The notes under the pieces were generated by a model. It had not been told where the DNA came from and made no database searches. It was given only the letters and a program-made list of their open reading frames with translations. A stretch of 64,000 bases of DNA, taken from the NCBI RefSeq assembly GCF_937616625.2, contig NC_065573.1, positions 11,237,001 to 11,301,000 on the forward strand, given 5' to 3'. Both the position numbers and the translations under genes were made by a program. Source of the DNA: Mercurialis annua (Eukaryota; Streptophyta; Magnoliopsida; Malpighiales; Euphorbiaceae). Below are positions 25,901-36,970 of this stretch, piece after piece. Numbering within the stretch: position 1 is the first letter of the stretch; every line of letters begins with the position of its first letter.

Positions 25901-28900
25901 TAAACGTTTGGCATAAATTACTAAAAAGGTGAAACGCTTGTATATGTTTCTTAATGTTTGGCTTAAATCGCTAAAAAAAGTGAAACGTTTGGATTTGTTT
26001 TGTAACGTTTTAAACATTAGGTTTTGTTTCGTAAAGTTTGTAAACGTTTGGCTTAAATTGTTAAAAAGGTTAAACATTTGGATTTGTTTCGTAATGTTTG
26101 TAAACGTTTGGCTTAAATTGCTAAAAAAGGTGAAACTGTTGGATTTGTTTTGTAATGTTCTAAACGTTTAGTTTTGTTTCGTAACGTTTGTAAACGTTTT
26201 GCTTAAATCGCTAAAAAGGTGAAACGTTTGGATTTGTTTCGTCACGTTTGTAAACATTTGGCTTAAATCGCTAAAAAGTGGAAACGTTTGGTTTTGTTTC
26301 GTAACGTTTGGAAGCGTTTGGTTTTTTTTCATAACGTTTGTAAACGTTTGGTTTAAATCGCTAAAAAGGTGAAACGTTTGGATTTGTTTCGTCAGGTTTG
26401 TAATTATTTGGCTTAAATCGCTAAAAAGGTGAAACATTTGGATTTGTTTCATAGCGTTTGTAAACATTTGGCTTATATCGCTAAAATAGGAAACGCTTGG
26501 ATTTGTTTCATAACTTTTGTAAACGTTTGGCTTAAATCGCTAAAATGAGAAAATGTTTGGATTTGTTTCGTAACGTTAGTAAACGTTTTACATAAATCGC
26601 TAAAATGTGCAACGTTTGGTTTTAATCCGTAACGTTTATAAACGTTTGCCTTAAATCGCTAAAAAAGTGAAACGTTTGGATTTCTTTCGTAACGTTTACA
26701 AACGTTTGGCTTAAATCGTTAAAAAGGTGAAATGTTTGGTTTTGTTTCGTAACGTTCATAAACGTTTGGGTTAAATCGCTAAAAAGGAGAAACGTTTGGA
26801 TTTGATTTGTAACGTTTCTAAATGTGTGGCTTAAATTGCTAAAAAGGTGAAACGTTTGGATTTGTTTCGTAACATTTGTAAACGTTTGGCTTAAATCGCT
26901 AAAAAGTGAAACGCTTGGATTTGTTTCGAAACGTTTGTAAACATTTGGCTTAAATCGCTAAAATGGGGAAACGTTTGCATTTGTTTCATTACGTTTATAA
27001 ATGTTTAGCTTAAATTGCTAAAAAGGGGAAACATTTAGTTTTTTCGTAATGTTTGTAAATGTTTGGCTTGAATCGCTAAAAAGGTGAAATGCTTGGATTT
27101 GTTTCGTAACGTTTTAAACGTTTGGCTTAAATTGCTAAAATGGGGAAACGTTTGGATTTGTTTTGTAACATATATAAACGTTTGGCTTAAATCGCTAAAA
27201 AGGTGAAATGTTTGGTTTTGTTTCGTAACGTTTGTAAACGTTTTGCTTAAATTGCAAATAAGGTGAAACGTTTGGATTTGTTTTGTAACGTTTGTAAACG
27301 ATTGGCTTAAATTGCTATAAAGGTGAAACGTTTGGGTTTGTTTCGTAACGTTTGTAAACGTTTGGCTTAAATTTCTAAAAAGGTGAAACATTTGGTTTTG
27401 TTTCATAACGTTTGTTAACGTTTGGCTTCAATCGATAGAAAGGTGAAACGTTTGGATTTGTTTCGTAAAGTTTGTAAATGTTTGGCTTATATTACTAAAA
27501 AAGTGAAATGCTTGTATTTATTTCGAAACGTTTGTAAAGATTTGGCTTAAATTGCTAACAAAGTGAAACGTTTGGATTTGTTTCGTAACGTTTTAAACAT
27601 TAGGTTTTGTTTTGTAACGTTTGTAACTATTTGGTTTAAATTGCTATAAAGCTATAACGCTTGGATTTGTTTCGCAACGTTTGTAAACGTTTGGCTTAAA
27701 TTGCTAAAAAGGTTATACGTTTCGATTTTTTTCGTAACGTTAGTAAACGTTTGTCTTAAATTGCTAAAAAGGTGAAATATTTGCATTTTTTATAATTTTT
27801 TAAACGTTTGGTTTTATTACGCAACGTTTGTAAACGTTGGCTTAAATCGCTAAAAAGGTGAAACGTTTTGTTTTATTTCGTAACTTTTGGAAGCGTTTGG
27901 TTTTGTTTTGTAAAGTTTGTAAACGTTTGGCTTATATCTCAAAATGGTAAAACATTTGGATTTGTTTCAGAAGGTTTGTAATTATTTGGTTTAAATCGCT
28001 AAAAAGATTAAACGTTTGAATTTGTTTCGTAACGTTTATAAACGTTTGGCTTAAATCGCTAAAATGGGAAAACGTTTTGTTGTGTTTCGTACCGTTTGTA
28101 AACGTTTGGCTTCAATAGCATAAAAGGTGAAATGTTTGGTTTTGTTTCGTAACGTTTGTAAACGTTTGACTTAAATCGCTAAAAAGGTAAAAATTTTGGT
28201 TTTGTTTCGTAACGTTTATAAACGTTTAGCTTAAATCGCAAATAATATGAAACGTTTGGATTTGATTCGTAATGTTTGTAAACGTTTGGCTTAAATACCT
28301 AAAAATATGAAATGTTTGGATTTGTTTAATAACGTTTGTAAACGTTGTTTTAAATCGCTAAAAAGGTGAAACGTTTGGATTTGTTTCCTAACGTTTGTAA
28401 ACATTTGGCATAAATTGCTAAAAAGGTGAAACACTTGGATTTGTTTCGTAATGTTTGTACACTTTTGGCTTAAATCGCAAAAATGGGAAACGTTTGGATT
28501 TCTTTCGTAACGTCTGAAAACATTTGGCTTAAATCGCTAAAAAGCGGAAACGTTTAGATTCGTTTCATAACCTTTATAAACATTTGGCTTAAATTGCTAA
28601 AAAGGTGAATCGTTTGGATTTGTTTCGTAACGTTTGTAAATGTTTGGCTTAAAATTATAAAAAGGTGAAACGTATTGATTTGTTTCGTAACGTTTGTAAA
28701 CGTTTGGCTTAAATTTCTATAAAGGTGAAACGCTTGGATTTGTTTCGTAACGTTTGTAAACGTTTGGCTTAAATTGCGAAAAGGTGAAACGTTTGATTTT
28801 GTTTCGTAAATTTGTAAACATTTGGTTTAAATCGCTAGAAAGTTGGCTTAAATTGGTAAAAAGGTGAAACATTTGGATTTGTTTCGTAACGTTTGTTAAA

Positions 28901-31900
28901 GTTTGGCTTAAATCGCAAAAAAGGGGAAATGTTAGGATTTCTTTCGTAATGTTTGTAAACGTTTGGATTAAATCGCTAAAAATGTGAAATATTTGGATTT
29001 GTTTCGTAAAATTTGTAAACATTTGGCTTAAATCGCTAAAAAGGAGAAATGTTTGGATTTGTTTCGTTACGTTTGTAAACGTTTGGCTTAAACCGCTAAA
29101 AAGGTGAAACGTTTGGATTTGTTTGTAACGTTTGTAAACGTTTGGATTTATTTCGTGTGAAACATTTGGATTTGTTTCGTAACGTTTGTAAACATTTTGC
29201 ATAAATCGCTAAAATGAGGAAACACTTGGATTTGTTTCGTAACGTTTGTAAACCTTTGTAACGTTTGTAAACGTTTGGATTTATTTCGTGTGAAACGTTT
29301 GGATTTGTTTCGTAACGTTTGTAAACATTTTGCATAAATCGCTAAAATGAGGAAACACTTGGATTTGTTTCGTAACGTTTGTAAACGTTTGGCTTAAATC
29401 GCTAAAATGGGGAACCATTTGGATTTTTTTTGATGTTGTACACGTTTGGCTTAAATCGCTAAAAATGTTAAACTTTTGGTTTTGTTCTGTAACGTTTGTA
29501 AATGTTTGGCTTAATTCGCTAAAAAGGGGAAACATTTGGATTTGTTTCATAACATTTACAAACGTTTGGCTTAAATCGCTAAAATGGGGAAATTTTTGGT
29601 TTTGTTTCGTAACATTTGTAAACGTTTGGTTTAAATCGCTAAAAAGGTGAAACGTTTGGATTTGTTTCGTAGCGATTGTAAACGTTTGGCTTATATCGCT
29701 AAAAAGGGGAAACGTTTGGATTTGTTTTGTAACGTTTGTAAACGTTTGGCTTAAATTGCTAAAAAGGTAAAACGGTTGGATTTTTTTGTAATGTTTGTAA
29801 ACGTTTGGCTTAAATTGTTAAAAAGGTGAAACGTTTGGTTTTGTTTCGTAACGTTTTAAACGTTTGGCTTAAATCGCTAAAATGGGTTTACGTTTGGATT
29901 TATTTTGTAACGTTTATAAACGTTTGGATTTAATTGCTAAAAGGGGAAACATTTGGATTTTTTTCGTAACGTTTGTAAACGTTTGGCTTAAATCACTAAA
30001 AAGGTGAAACGTTTGGATTTGTTTCGTAACGATTAGGAACGTTTGGTTTTGTTTCGTAACGTTCGTAAACGTTTGGCTTTAATCGCTAAAAAGGTGAAAC
30101 GTTTGGATTTGTTTCGTAACGTTTGTAAATGTTTGGCTTAAATTGCTAAAAAAGTGAAACGCTTGGATTTGTTTCGTAACGTTTGTAAACGTTTAACTTA
30201 AATCGCTAAAAAAGTGAAATGTTTTGATTTGTTTCATAACATTTAAAACGTTTGGTTTTTTTTCGTAACGTTTATAAACGTTTGACTTCAATCGCTAAAA
30301 AAGTGAAACGTTTGGATTTGTTTCGTAACATTTGTAAACGTTTGGCTTAAATCGCTAAAAAGGAAAAACATTTGGATTTGTTTCGTAACATTTGTAAAAG
30401 TTTGGCAAGTCGTAAAAAAGTTGAAACGTTTGTATTTGTTTTGTAACCTTTGTAAACGTTGGCCTAAATTTCTAAAAAGGTGAAACGTTTGGTTTTATTT
30501 CATAACGTTTGAAAACATTTCGCTTAAATTGCTTAAAAGGTGAAACACTTGGATTTGTTTATTAACATTTGTAACGTTTGGCTTAAATCGCTAAAAAAGT
30601 GAAACGTTTGGATTTGTTTCGTAACGTTTGTAAATGTTTTGCTTAAATTGCTAAAAAGGTAAAACGCTTGGATTTATTTCGTAAACTTTTTTAAACGTTT
30701 ACCTAAAATTGCTAAAAAGGTGAAACGTTTGTATTTATTTTATAACGTTTTAAACGTTTGGTTTTATTTCATAATGTTTGTAAACGTTTTAAACGCTTGG
30801 ATTTGTTTTGTAACGTTTATAAACTTTTGGCTTATATCGCTAAAATGGGGAAATGTTTGGATTTGTTTCGTAACGTTTATAAACGTTTCGCTTAAATGGC
30901 TAAAAAGGTGAAACGCTTGGTTTTCGTAACGTTCATAAACGTTAGGCTTAAATTGTTAAAAAGGTGAAACGCTTGTATTTGTTTCGTAACATTTTAGATG
31001 TTTGGCTTAAATAGCTAAAAAGGTAAAATGTATGGTTTTGTTTCGTAACATTTGTAAACGTTTGGCTTAAATCGCTAAAAAAATGAAACGTTTGGATTTC
31101 TTTCGAAACGGTTATAAACGTTTGGTTTTGTTTCGTAAACGTTTGGGTTCAATCAGTAAAAAGGTGAAACATTTGGATTTGTTTCATATATAACGTTTGT
31201 AAACGTGGCATAAATTGCTAAAAAGGTGAAACGCTTGGATTTGTTTCATAACGTTTGTATACGTTTGGCTTAAATCGCTAAAAAAGTGAAACATTTGGAT
31301 TTATTTCGTAACGTTTTAAATGTTTGGTTTTGTTTCGTAACGTTTGTAAACGTTTGTCTTCAATCGCTAAAAAGGTGAAACGTTTGGATTTGTTTCGTAG
31401 CGATTGTAAACGTTTGGCTTAAATCGCTAAAAAGGGGAAACATTTCGATTTGTTTTGTAACGTTTGTAAACGTTTGGCTTAAATTGCTAAAAAGGTGAAA
31501 CGTTTGGATTTGTTTCGTAATGTTTGTAAACTTTTGGCTTAAATTTTTAAAAAGGTGAAATGTTTGGTTTTGTTTCATAACGTTTTAAACGTCTGGCTTC
31601 AATCGATAAAAATATGAAAGATTTGGATTTGTTTCGTAACGTTTGTAAACGTTTGGCTTAAATTGCTAAAAAGGTGAAACGCTTGGATTTTTTTCGTAAT
31701 GTTTGTAAATGTTTGGCTTAAATCGCTAAAAACGTGAAACGTTTCGATTTGTTTCGTAACGTTTTAAATGTTAGGTTTTGTTTCGTAACGTTTGTAAACG
31801 TTTGGCTTCAATTGCAAAAAAGGTAAAACGCTTGGATTTGTTTCGTAACGTCTGTAAACGTTTGGCTCAAATTGCTACAAAGGCGAAACGTTTGGATTTG

Positions 31901-32410
31901 TTTCGTAACGTTTGTAAACGTTTGGCTTAAATTGCTAATAAGGGGAAACGTTTGGATTTGTTTGTAATGTTTTAAACGTTTGCTTTTGTTTCGTAAAGTT
32001 TGTAAACGTTTGGCTTAAATCGCTAAAATGGTGAAACGTTTGGATTTGTTTCCTTATGTTTGTAAACGTTTTGCTTAAATCGCTAAAAAGGTGAAACGTT
32101 TGGTTTTGTTTCGGAACATTTGTAAACGTTTTGTTTTGTTTTGTAACGTTTGTAAACGTTTGGGTAAATCACTAAAATGGTGAACCGATTGGATTTGTTT
32201 CTTAACGTTTGCAAACATTTGCATTAAATCGAAAAAAGGTGAAACGTTTGGATTATTTTCGTAACGTTTATAAACATTTGGCTTAAATCGCTAAAAAGGT
32301 GAAACGTTTGGTTTTGTTTCGTAACGTTTGTAAATGTTTGGCTTGAATTGCTAAAAAGGTGAAACGTTTGGTTTTGTTTCGTAACATTTGTAAATGCTTG
32401 GCTTACATTT
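22931..32410 (-). repeat. 60-bp satellite array, reverse orientation
   Basis: About 158 monomers in reverse orientation. Landmark pairs recur through the middle array: CTTCAATCGAT-AGAAAGG followed about 170 bp later by AAACATTAGGTTTTG appears near 20530, 21849, 25853, 27427 and 31598 (last copy more diverged). The shortened CGTAAATTTGTAAAC unit appears near 23990, 24882 and 28805. This marks a nested higher-order organisation rather than a simple monomer array. A recent 133-bp tandem duplication lies at 29122-29387. Periodic minus-strand frames of up to 161 codons (28717-29202) are repeat by-products. Confidence 0.96.
29122..29387 (-). repeat. Recent 133-bp tandem duplication within satellite
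   Basis: Bases 29122-29254 and 29255-29387 are two adjacent copies differing at about two positions (AAACATTT/AAACGTTT, and the last base). Both share the odd GGATTTATTTCGTGTGAAAC junction, where parts of a monomer are missing. The similarity is far higher than between neighbouring monomers, so the duplication is young. The length, 133 bp, is not a multiple of 60. Confidence 0.92.
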
Positions 32411-32553
32411 TTGAAGATATAAGCCAAACGTTTACCAACGTTATGACACAAATCCAAACATTTCACATTTTTAGCGATTTAACCCAAACGTTTACGAACA
32501 TTACGAAACAAAATAAAACGTTTCACCTTTTTAGCGATTGAAGCCAAATGCTT
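32411..32553 (+). repeat. Second inverted satellite island
   Basis: Short forward-orientation stretch inside the reverse array, with the same edge features as 22664-22930: GGCTTACATTTTT at the left and GAAGCCAAATGCTTGG, then AAAACGTTTGAAACGCTTGG, at the right. It is about two monomers shorter than the first island. Flanking monomers also match, so this is a duplicated copy, not an independent inversion. Confidence 0.88.
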
Positions 32554-33632
32554 GGATTAAAAACGTTTGAAACGCTTGGATTTGTTTCGTAACGTTTGTA
32601 AACGTTTGGCTTCAATCGCTAAAAAGGTGAAACGTTTGAATTTGTTTCATAACGTTTGTAAACGTTCGGCTTAAATTGCTAAAAAGGTGAAAACGCTTGT
32701 ATTTGTTTCGTAACCTTTGTAAACGTTTGGCTTACATCGCTAAAAAGGGGAAACGTTTGGATTTGTTTCGTAACGTTTGTAAACGTATGGCTTAAATCGC
32801 TAAAAAGATGAAACGTTTGGATTTACTTCGTAACGTTTTTAAACGTTTGGCTTCAATCACTAAAAAGTTTAAACGTTTGGATTTGTTTCATAACGTTTGT
32901 AAACGTTCAGCTTAAATCGCTAAAAAAGCGAAACGTTTGCATTTGTTTCGTAACGTTTGGCTGCAATCACTAAAAAGGTGAAACATTTAGATTTGTTTCA
33001 TAACGTTTGTAAACGTTCATCTTAAATTGTTAAAAAGGTGAAACGCTTGGATTTGTTTCGTAACGTTTGTAAAAGTTTGGATAAAATCGCTAAAAATGTG
33101 AAACATTTATATTTGTTTCATAACGTTTGTAAACGTTTGGCTTAAATCGCTGAATAGGGGACACGTTTGAAGTTGTTTCGTAACGTTTGTAAATGTTTGG
33201 CTTAAATCGCTAAATAGGGGAAAGGTTTAGATTTGTTACGAAACGTTTGTAAACGTTTGGCTTAAATCGATAAAATAGGGAAACGTTTTGATTTGTTTCG
33301 TAACGTTGCTAAACGTTTGGCTTAAATCGCTAAAAAGGTGAAACGTTTGGATTTGTTTCGTAACGTTTGTAATCGTTTGGCTTGAATCGCTAAAATGGGG
33401 AAACGCTTAGATTTGTTTCGTAACGTTTGGCTTAAATTGCTAAAAATGTGAAACGTTTGGTTTTGTTCCGAAACATTTGTAAATGTTTGGCTTAAATCGC
33501 TAAAAAGGTAAAACGTTGGATTTGTTTCGTAACGTTTACAAAAATTTGGCTTAAATCGCTAAAAAGGTGAAATTTTTGTTTTTATTCGAAACGTTTATAA
33601 ACGTTTGGCTTAGATCGCTAAAACTGTGAAAA
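32554..33632 (-). repeat. 60-bp satellite array, reverse orientation
   Basis: About 18 monomers, ending against a truncated LTR. The last unit reads GGCTTAGATCGCTAAAACTG before the LTR sequence GGAAAAACAACGGGGTCA begins. Confidence 0.95.
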
Positions 33633-35621
33633 TTGGAAAAACAACGGGGTCATATATACTGAGATGAGTTTATACCACTATTTACATTTATCAAGTGGAA
33701 AACCTTTAATAAACAATTCTAAATAATAAACATAATCCAATAGGCCTGGTCCCGAGAGCTGAGCTATACCGAGTTACCACTGACCACACTTTTACCATAT
33801 CCAGAGTCCCGAGAGCTGTGCTACACCGAGTTACTCTATCTGGTCCCGAGAGCTATGTTCACACCGAGTTACCACATTTCCATATATACCTTACCCAGAT
33901 CATTACCGGTGCGCACGCAGTCCTAATGATGCCCATTAGGTAGCATGTTCCAACTAAGAGCCATAATATAAAAACAATTCGCAATATACGTACAATATAT
34001 ATATTTAATGTTAAAATAACAATTTACTTAATAAAGCGGTAAATAGTAAGTACAAACTCACTGCTTGCTAATCCACGTGATAACCGGCAAGCAACTAATC
34101 CTGGTTCGCATATGAAGCACGAACAATAGACGGGTCTAGACAAATAAAATAATTATTAAAAACGGACCCTAACTCTAGAGAGTACTAGACACCACATAGG
34201 ACTAGCACAATTAACACGTCGGAATAAAACAATCCAGAACAACACAAAAATACCCAATAGGTAATAAAGCCCAATTAAAATAAGTCTATTGAGTTCTCGC
34301 TTAAAATCCAATTTACAAATATTATTTAGTAATAATAAATTTCCAAAATAGTGGGTTAGCCGAGTTACCAATAACTATCAAGTTAACCTCACTTGTCGGG
34401 TGACCCAAGTCTAACCCAACTCAAAACGTTTATCAAATATAAACCCGAGTTTATATTTATAAAATAATTTAACAAAATAATAATCCATTTTAAAAGCGGA
34501 ACTCAATAACTTCAATTTCATGTAACCCAAGTTACAACCCAAAAATCTAACCATTTTAAGTTCATAAAAGTTTAGGGACTAAACTGTACTTTAGCCAATT
34601 AGAGACTGAACTGTACTTTAGCCAATTTGATTTTCAAAATCAAATTAAACACTTTTTTTTATAATTAAAACAAAATATAAAGTTACCAACCAAAAATCCA
34701 CTTAATTAAGTTATAAAATAAGTTCAGTGGCTAAATTGTAATTTAGCCAATTTCATGCCAAATTAATATTCTTAATTAAATATAATTACCCGAGTAATTA
34801 TATTAACTAAATTTATAATCAACTATCGTTTTCGATATTTAATTTATGAATCAAATAAAATCTAAGTATTTTAGTGAAGTTTAACTCTAAGGATTTAATT
34901 GATTTGAGCAAAACATTTTGGTGATCAAAATGAGCAATTAACCATCTTCTCTATTTTAAAACTCAACAACCCGCTTAACACAACAATTCACCAAGTAAAA
35001 CTCCATTTTTTAGCTACTGTGTTATTCTTAAACATGAATTCACTCTCAAACTTAATCAATCTATATCATTAAACATAACTAACAATAACTCAAAATCATA
35101 AGAACAACACTCATGTTTGAGATTTATCAATACCCATTAATTAACATCAAACGGAAACGAAACCGAGGCGAAGCACAAACTGAGATTTAACGATTTGCCT
35201 ACCAAAAATATAGAGACTAAACAACATGAATCAACTAAATCAAGCCATAAAGTGAAAGGACAATCTGCAGCAACTTCATCATAAACAGAAATAGTTTATG
35301 AAAAACGAAACGGTAAAACGGCGGCGATTGAAACGAGGTCGATAGCGTACCGTTCAATGAAAACGAGGTGGAGAATCGAAGGTACACGAGTCTAGAACGT
35401 CTGGAAACAAAAGGTTTCAATTTCGATCTAGAAACGAGAGAGAACGATCAAAAATACGGAACGCCGCTCATAAACCAAAACTGAAATTTGAGGAATAAGG
35501 AAACTTACCGGAACAGCAAACTTTGGAGGATGATAACTGCTTCGTTTCTCAGAGAACGAGCAAGAGGATGGCGGCTAGGGTTTATTTGCAGTGTGGTGAA
35601 GATTTTCTGTTTAGAAAACGT

Positions 35622-35632
35622 CCTTAAATATC
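35622..35632 (-). promoter_or_regulatory. LTR TATA-like box
   Basis: Minus-strand GATATTTAAGG, about 65 bp downstream of the palindrome cluster and followed by an AAACCCTAGCCGCCATCC leader. Probable LTR promoter; inferred. Confidence 0.55.
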
Positions 35633-35697
35633 GAAAGGATTTAAGTTAAAAATGAGTGCAAAGAGGGCCGGCTGCCAAGCTCATTAAGAGCTGCAAA

Positions 35698-35837
35698 ATT
35701 TCGAACGAGACTCAGCCATTTAAGGCTGAGTCCCGTTCGGGAATCCTGGTCTCGTACAAGACCAGGCTTGGAAATTCATGGGTCTCGTACGAGACCTTGT
35801 AGTATCGTACGAGACCTTGTAGTCTCGTACGAGACTC
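35698..35837. repeat. Palindrome cluster upstream of LTR promoter
   Basis: Several adjacent palindromes: GACTCAGCC/GGCTGAGTC as 9-bp arms around ATTTAA (about 35709-35732), CCTGGTCT/AGACCAGG arms (about 35745-35766), the perfect 16-mer GGTCTCGTACGAGACC (35781-35796), a TATCGTACGAGACC near-copy, and the perfect 16-mer AGTCTCGTACGAGACT (35821-35836). They are unrelated in sequence to the palindromes of the other LTR families here. Confidence 0.88.
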
Positions 35838-35997
35838 ATTCTATTTTTTTTCCTTTTTGTTTTTAAATTATTAAATGGTTGAACCACCAAATCAACCCAA
35901 TCACGAACCAACATGAACCAGACCATTAACTTCGATTTTACTTCAAAACGAACGGAAAATTTGTCGGAAGAACGCTGAAAATTTACGGGGTATTACA

Positions 35998-36008
35998 TTC
36001 TCCCCAAC
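35998..36008 (-). other. Polypurine tract
   Basis: Minus-strand GTTGGGGAGAA immediately before the LTR start TGTAATACC. This is the standard primer site for plus-strand DNA synthesis; the same AGTTGGGGAGAA abuts the 3' LTR at 55194. Confidence 0.88.
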
Positions 36009-36015
36009 TAATTAA

Positions 36016-36033
36016 AAATTCGTCCTCGAATTT
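36016..36033 (-). other. Conserved hairpin before the polypurine tract
   Basis: Minus-strand AAATTCGAGGACGAATTT, a 7-bp inverted repeat around AGGA. The equivalent site in the element at 55157-55174 is AAAATCGAGGACGATTTT, where both arms have changed together. Copies also occur near 43462 and 44537. Confidence 0.7.
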
Positions 36034-36115
36034 AACACGATAAGCAATTAATAGCAGTAAAACACGTAACCCAATAAAACTCATAAAAATCACATAAAAA
36101 TCGGAATATCGTACC

Positions 36116-36970
36116 TCACGGAAAAAGAAAAGGATAGCGATTCCGCATATCCGACTCAGTCTCCCAAGTGCACTCCTCTACAGAATGATTGCGCCAGAGA
36201 ACTTTGACCATCGGAATCTCCTTGTTCCGCAATTTACGCACTTGCGTATTTACAATCTCAACTGGCTGTTCCTCATAGGACAGCTCTTGGTCAATCTCAA
36301 CACTCTGAGGGACAATCATGTGCGAAGGATCAGAAATGCACTTTATCAACATAGACACATGAAATACAGGATGCACTAAAGACATGTCTGGCGGCAGAAC
36401 CAGACGATAAGCCACAACTCCAATCCTCTCTGAAATCTCGTAAGGACCAATATACCTCGGTGCCAACTTTCCCTTGACACCAAAACGAACCACGCCTTTC
36501 ATAGGCGAAACCCGAAAAAACACGAAATCACCAACATGAAACTCTATGTCTTTCCTCTTCAGATCGGCATAACTCTTATGCCGACTAAAAGCAGTCTCTA
36601 GCCTCTGTTTGATCAACGGTACCTTCTCTGAGGTAATCTGAATGATCTCTGCTCCCGAGAGTTTACACTCCCCAACCTCCTCCCAACAGATAGGAGATCT
36701 ACACTTGCGCCCGTACAAAGCCTCATACATCGCCATCTCAATACTCGCGTGGTAACTGTTGTTGTAAGAAAACTCAATCAACGGCAAATGAGCATCCCAG
36801 CTATCCTGAAAATCGAGAACACACATCCTGAGCATATCCTCTAACCTCTAAATAGTCCTCTCAGACTGACCGTCAGTGTGAGGATGAAAAGCTGTACTGA
36901 AATCCAACCGAGAACCCAACGATTCCTGTAACCCTTTCCAGAACCTCGAAGTAAACACAGACCCTCTGTC
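36116..36970 (-). pseudogene. pol: Integrase C-terminal part with chromodomain-like end, truncated
   Basis: Integrase inserts element cDNA into the genome. The fragment starts inside the catalytic core at about 36970 with [12 protein letters not shown] (second catalytic Asp) and DGQSERTI (catalytic Glu). An in-frame TAG at 36848-36850 follows, and then 239 open codons from 36835 to the stop at 36116. The open part contains the HLPLIEFSYNN and ALYGRKCRSPICW blocks, the FHVGDFVFFRVSPMKG and GKLAPRYIGPYEI GPY/F-module residues, and a final VKVLWRNHSVEECTWE...YPFLFP block of the reduced chromodomain type seen in Tekay/Del chromoviruses. The upstream part of pol is missing. The open 239-codon stretch shows fewer lesions than the rest of the region; no function is likely in isolation. 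Confidence 0.9.

Larger units (their letters stand above)
33633..35997 (-). repeat. 3' LTR, truncated (about 2365 bp retained)
   Basis: Starts TGTAATACCCCG at 35997 (minus strand), directly after the polypurine tract. Carries a palindrome cluster, then a TATA-like box, then an AAACCCTAGCCGCC-type leader, and distal CCCGAGAGCT...CCGAGTTAC repeats (about 33750-33880). It stops near 33633 at sequence equivalent to TGACCCCGTTGTTTTCC of the LTRs at 47105 and 55194. By comparison with the solo LTR at 37971, about 450 bp of the 3' end is missing. Confidence 0.85.
33633..36970 (-). mobile_element. Truncated Ty3/gypsy chromovirus (integrase end + 3' LTR)
   Basis: Read on the minus strand: the last ~285 codons of integrase with a chromodomain-like end (36970 to 36116), a short spacer with a hairpin and polypurine tract (36033 to 35998), and a 3' LTR from 35997 that breaks off at about 33633, before its normal CA end. 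Both outer ends are truncated into satellite, so no target duplication is present. Protein sequence is close to that of the element at 47105-57822 but the LTR differs, so it is a related family, not a copy of the same one. Confidence 0.92.

Noticed and set aside
33633..36970. 3' half of the same element as 8601-11870
   Set aside because: Strand and order would fit one split element, but the LTR starts differ (TGTAATACCCCAAATATT against TGTAATACCCCGTAAATT) and the palindrome clusters are unrelated.
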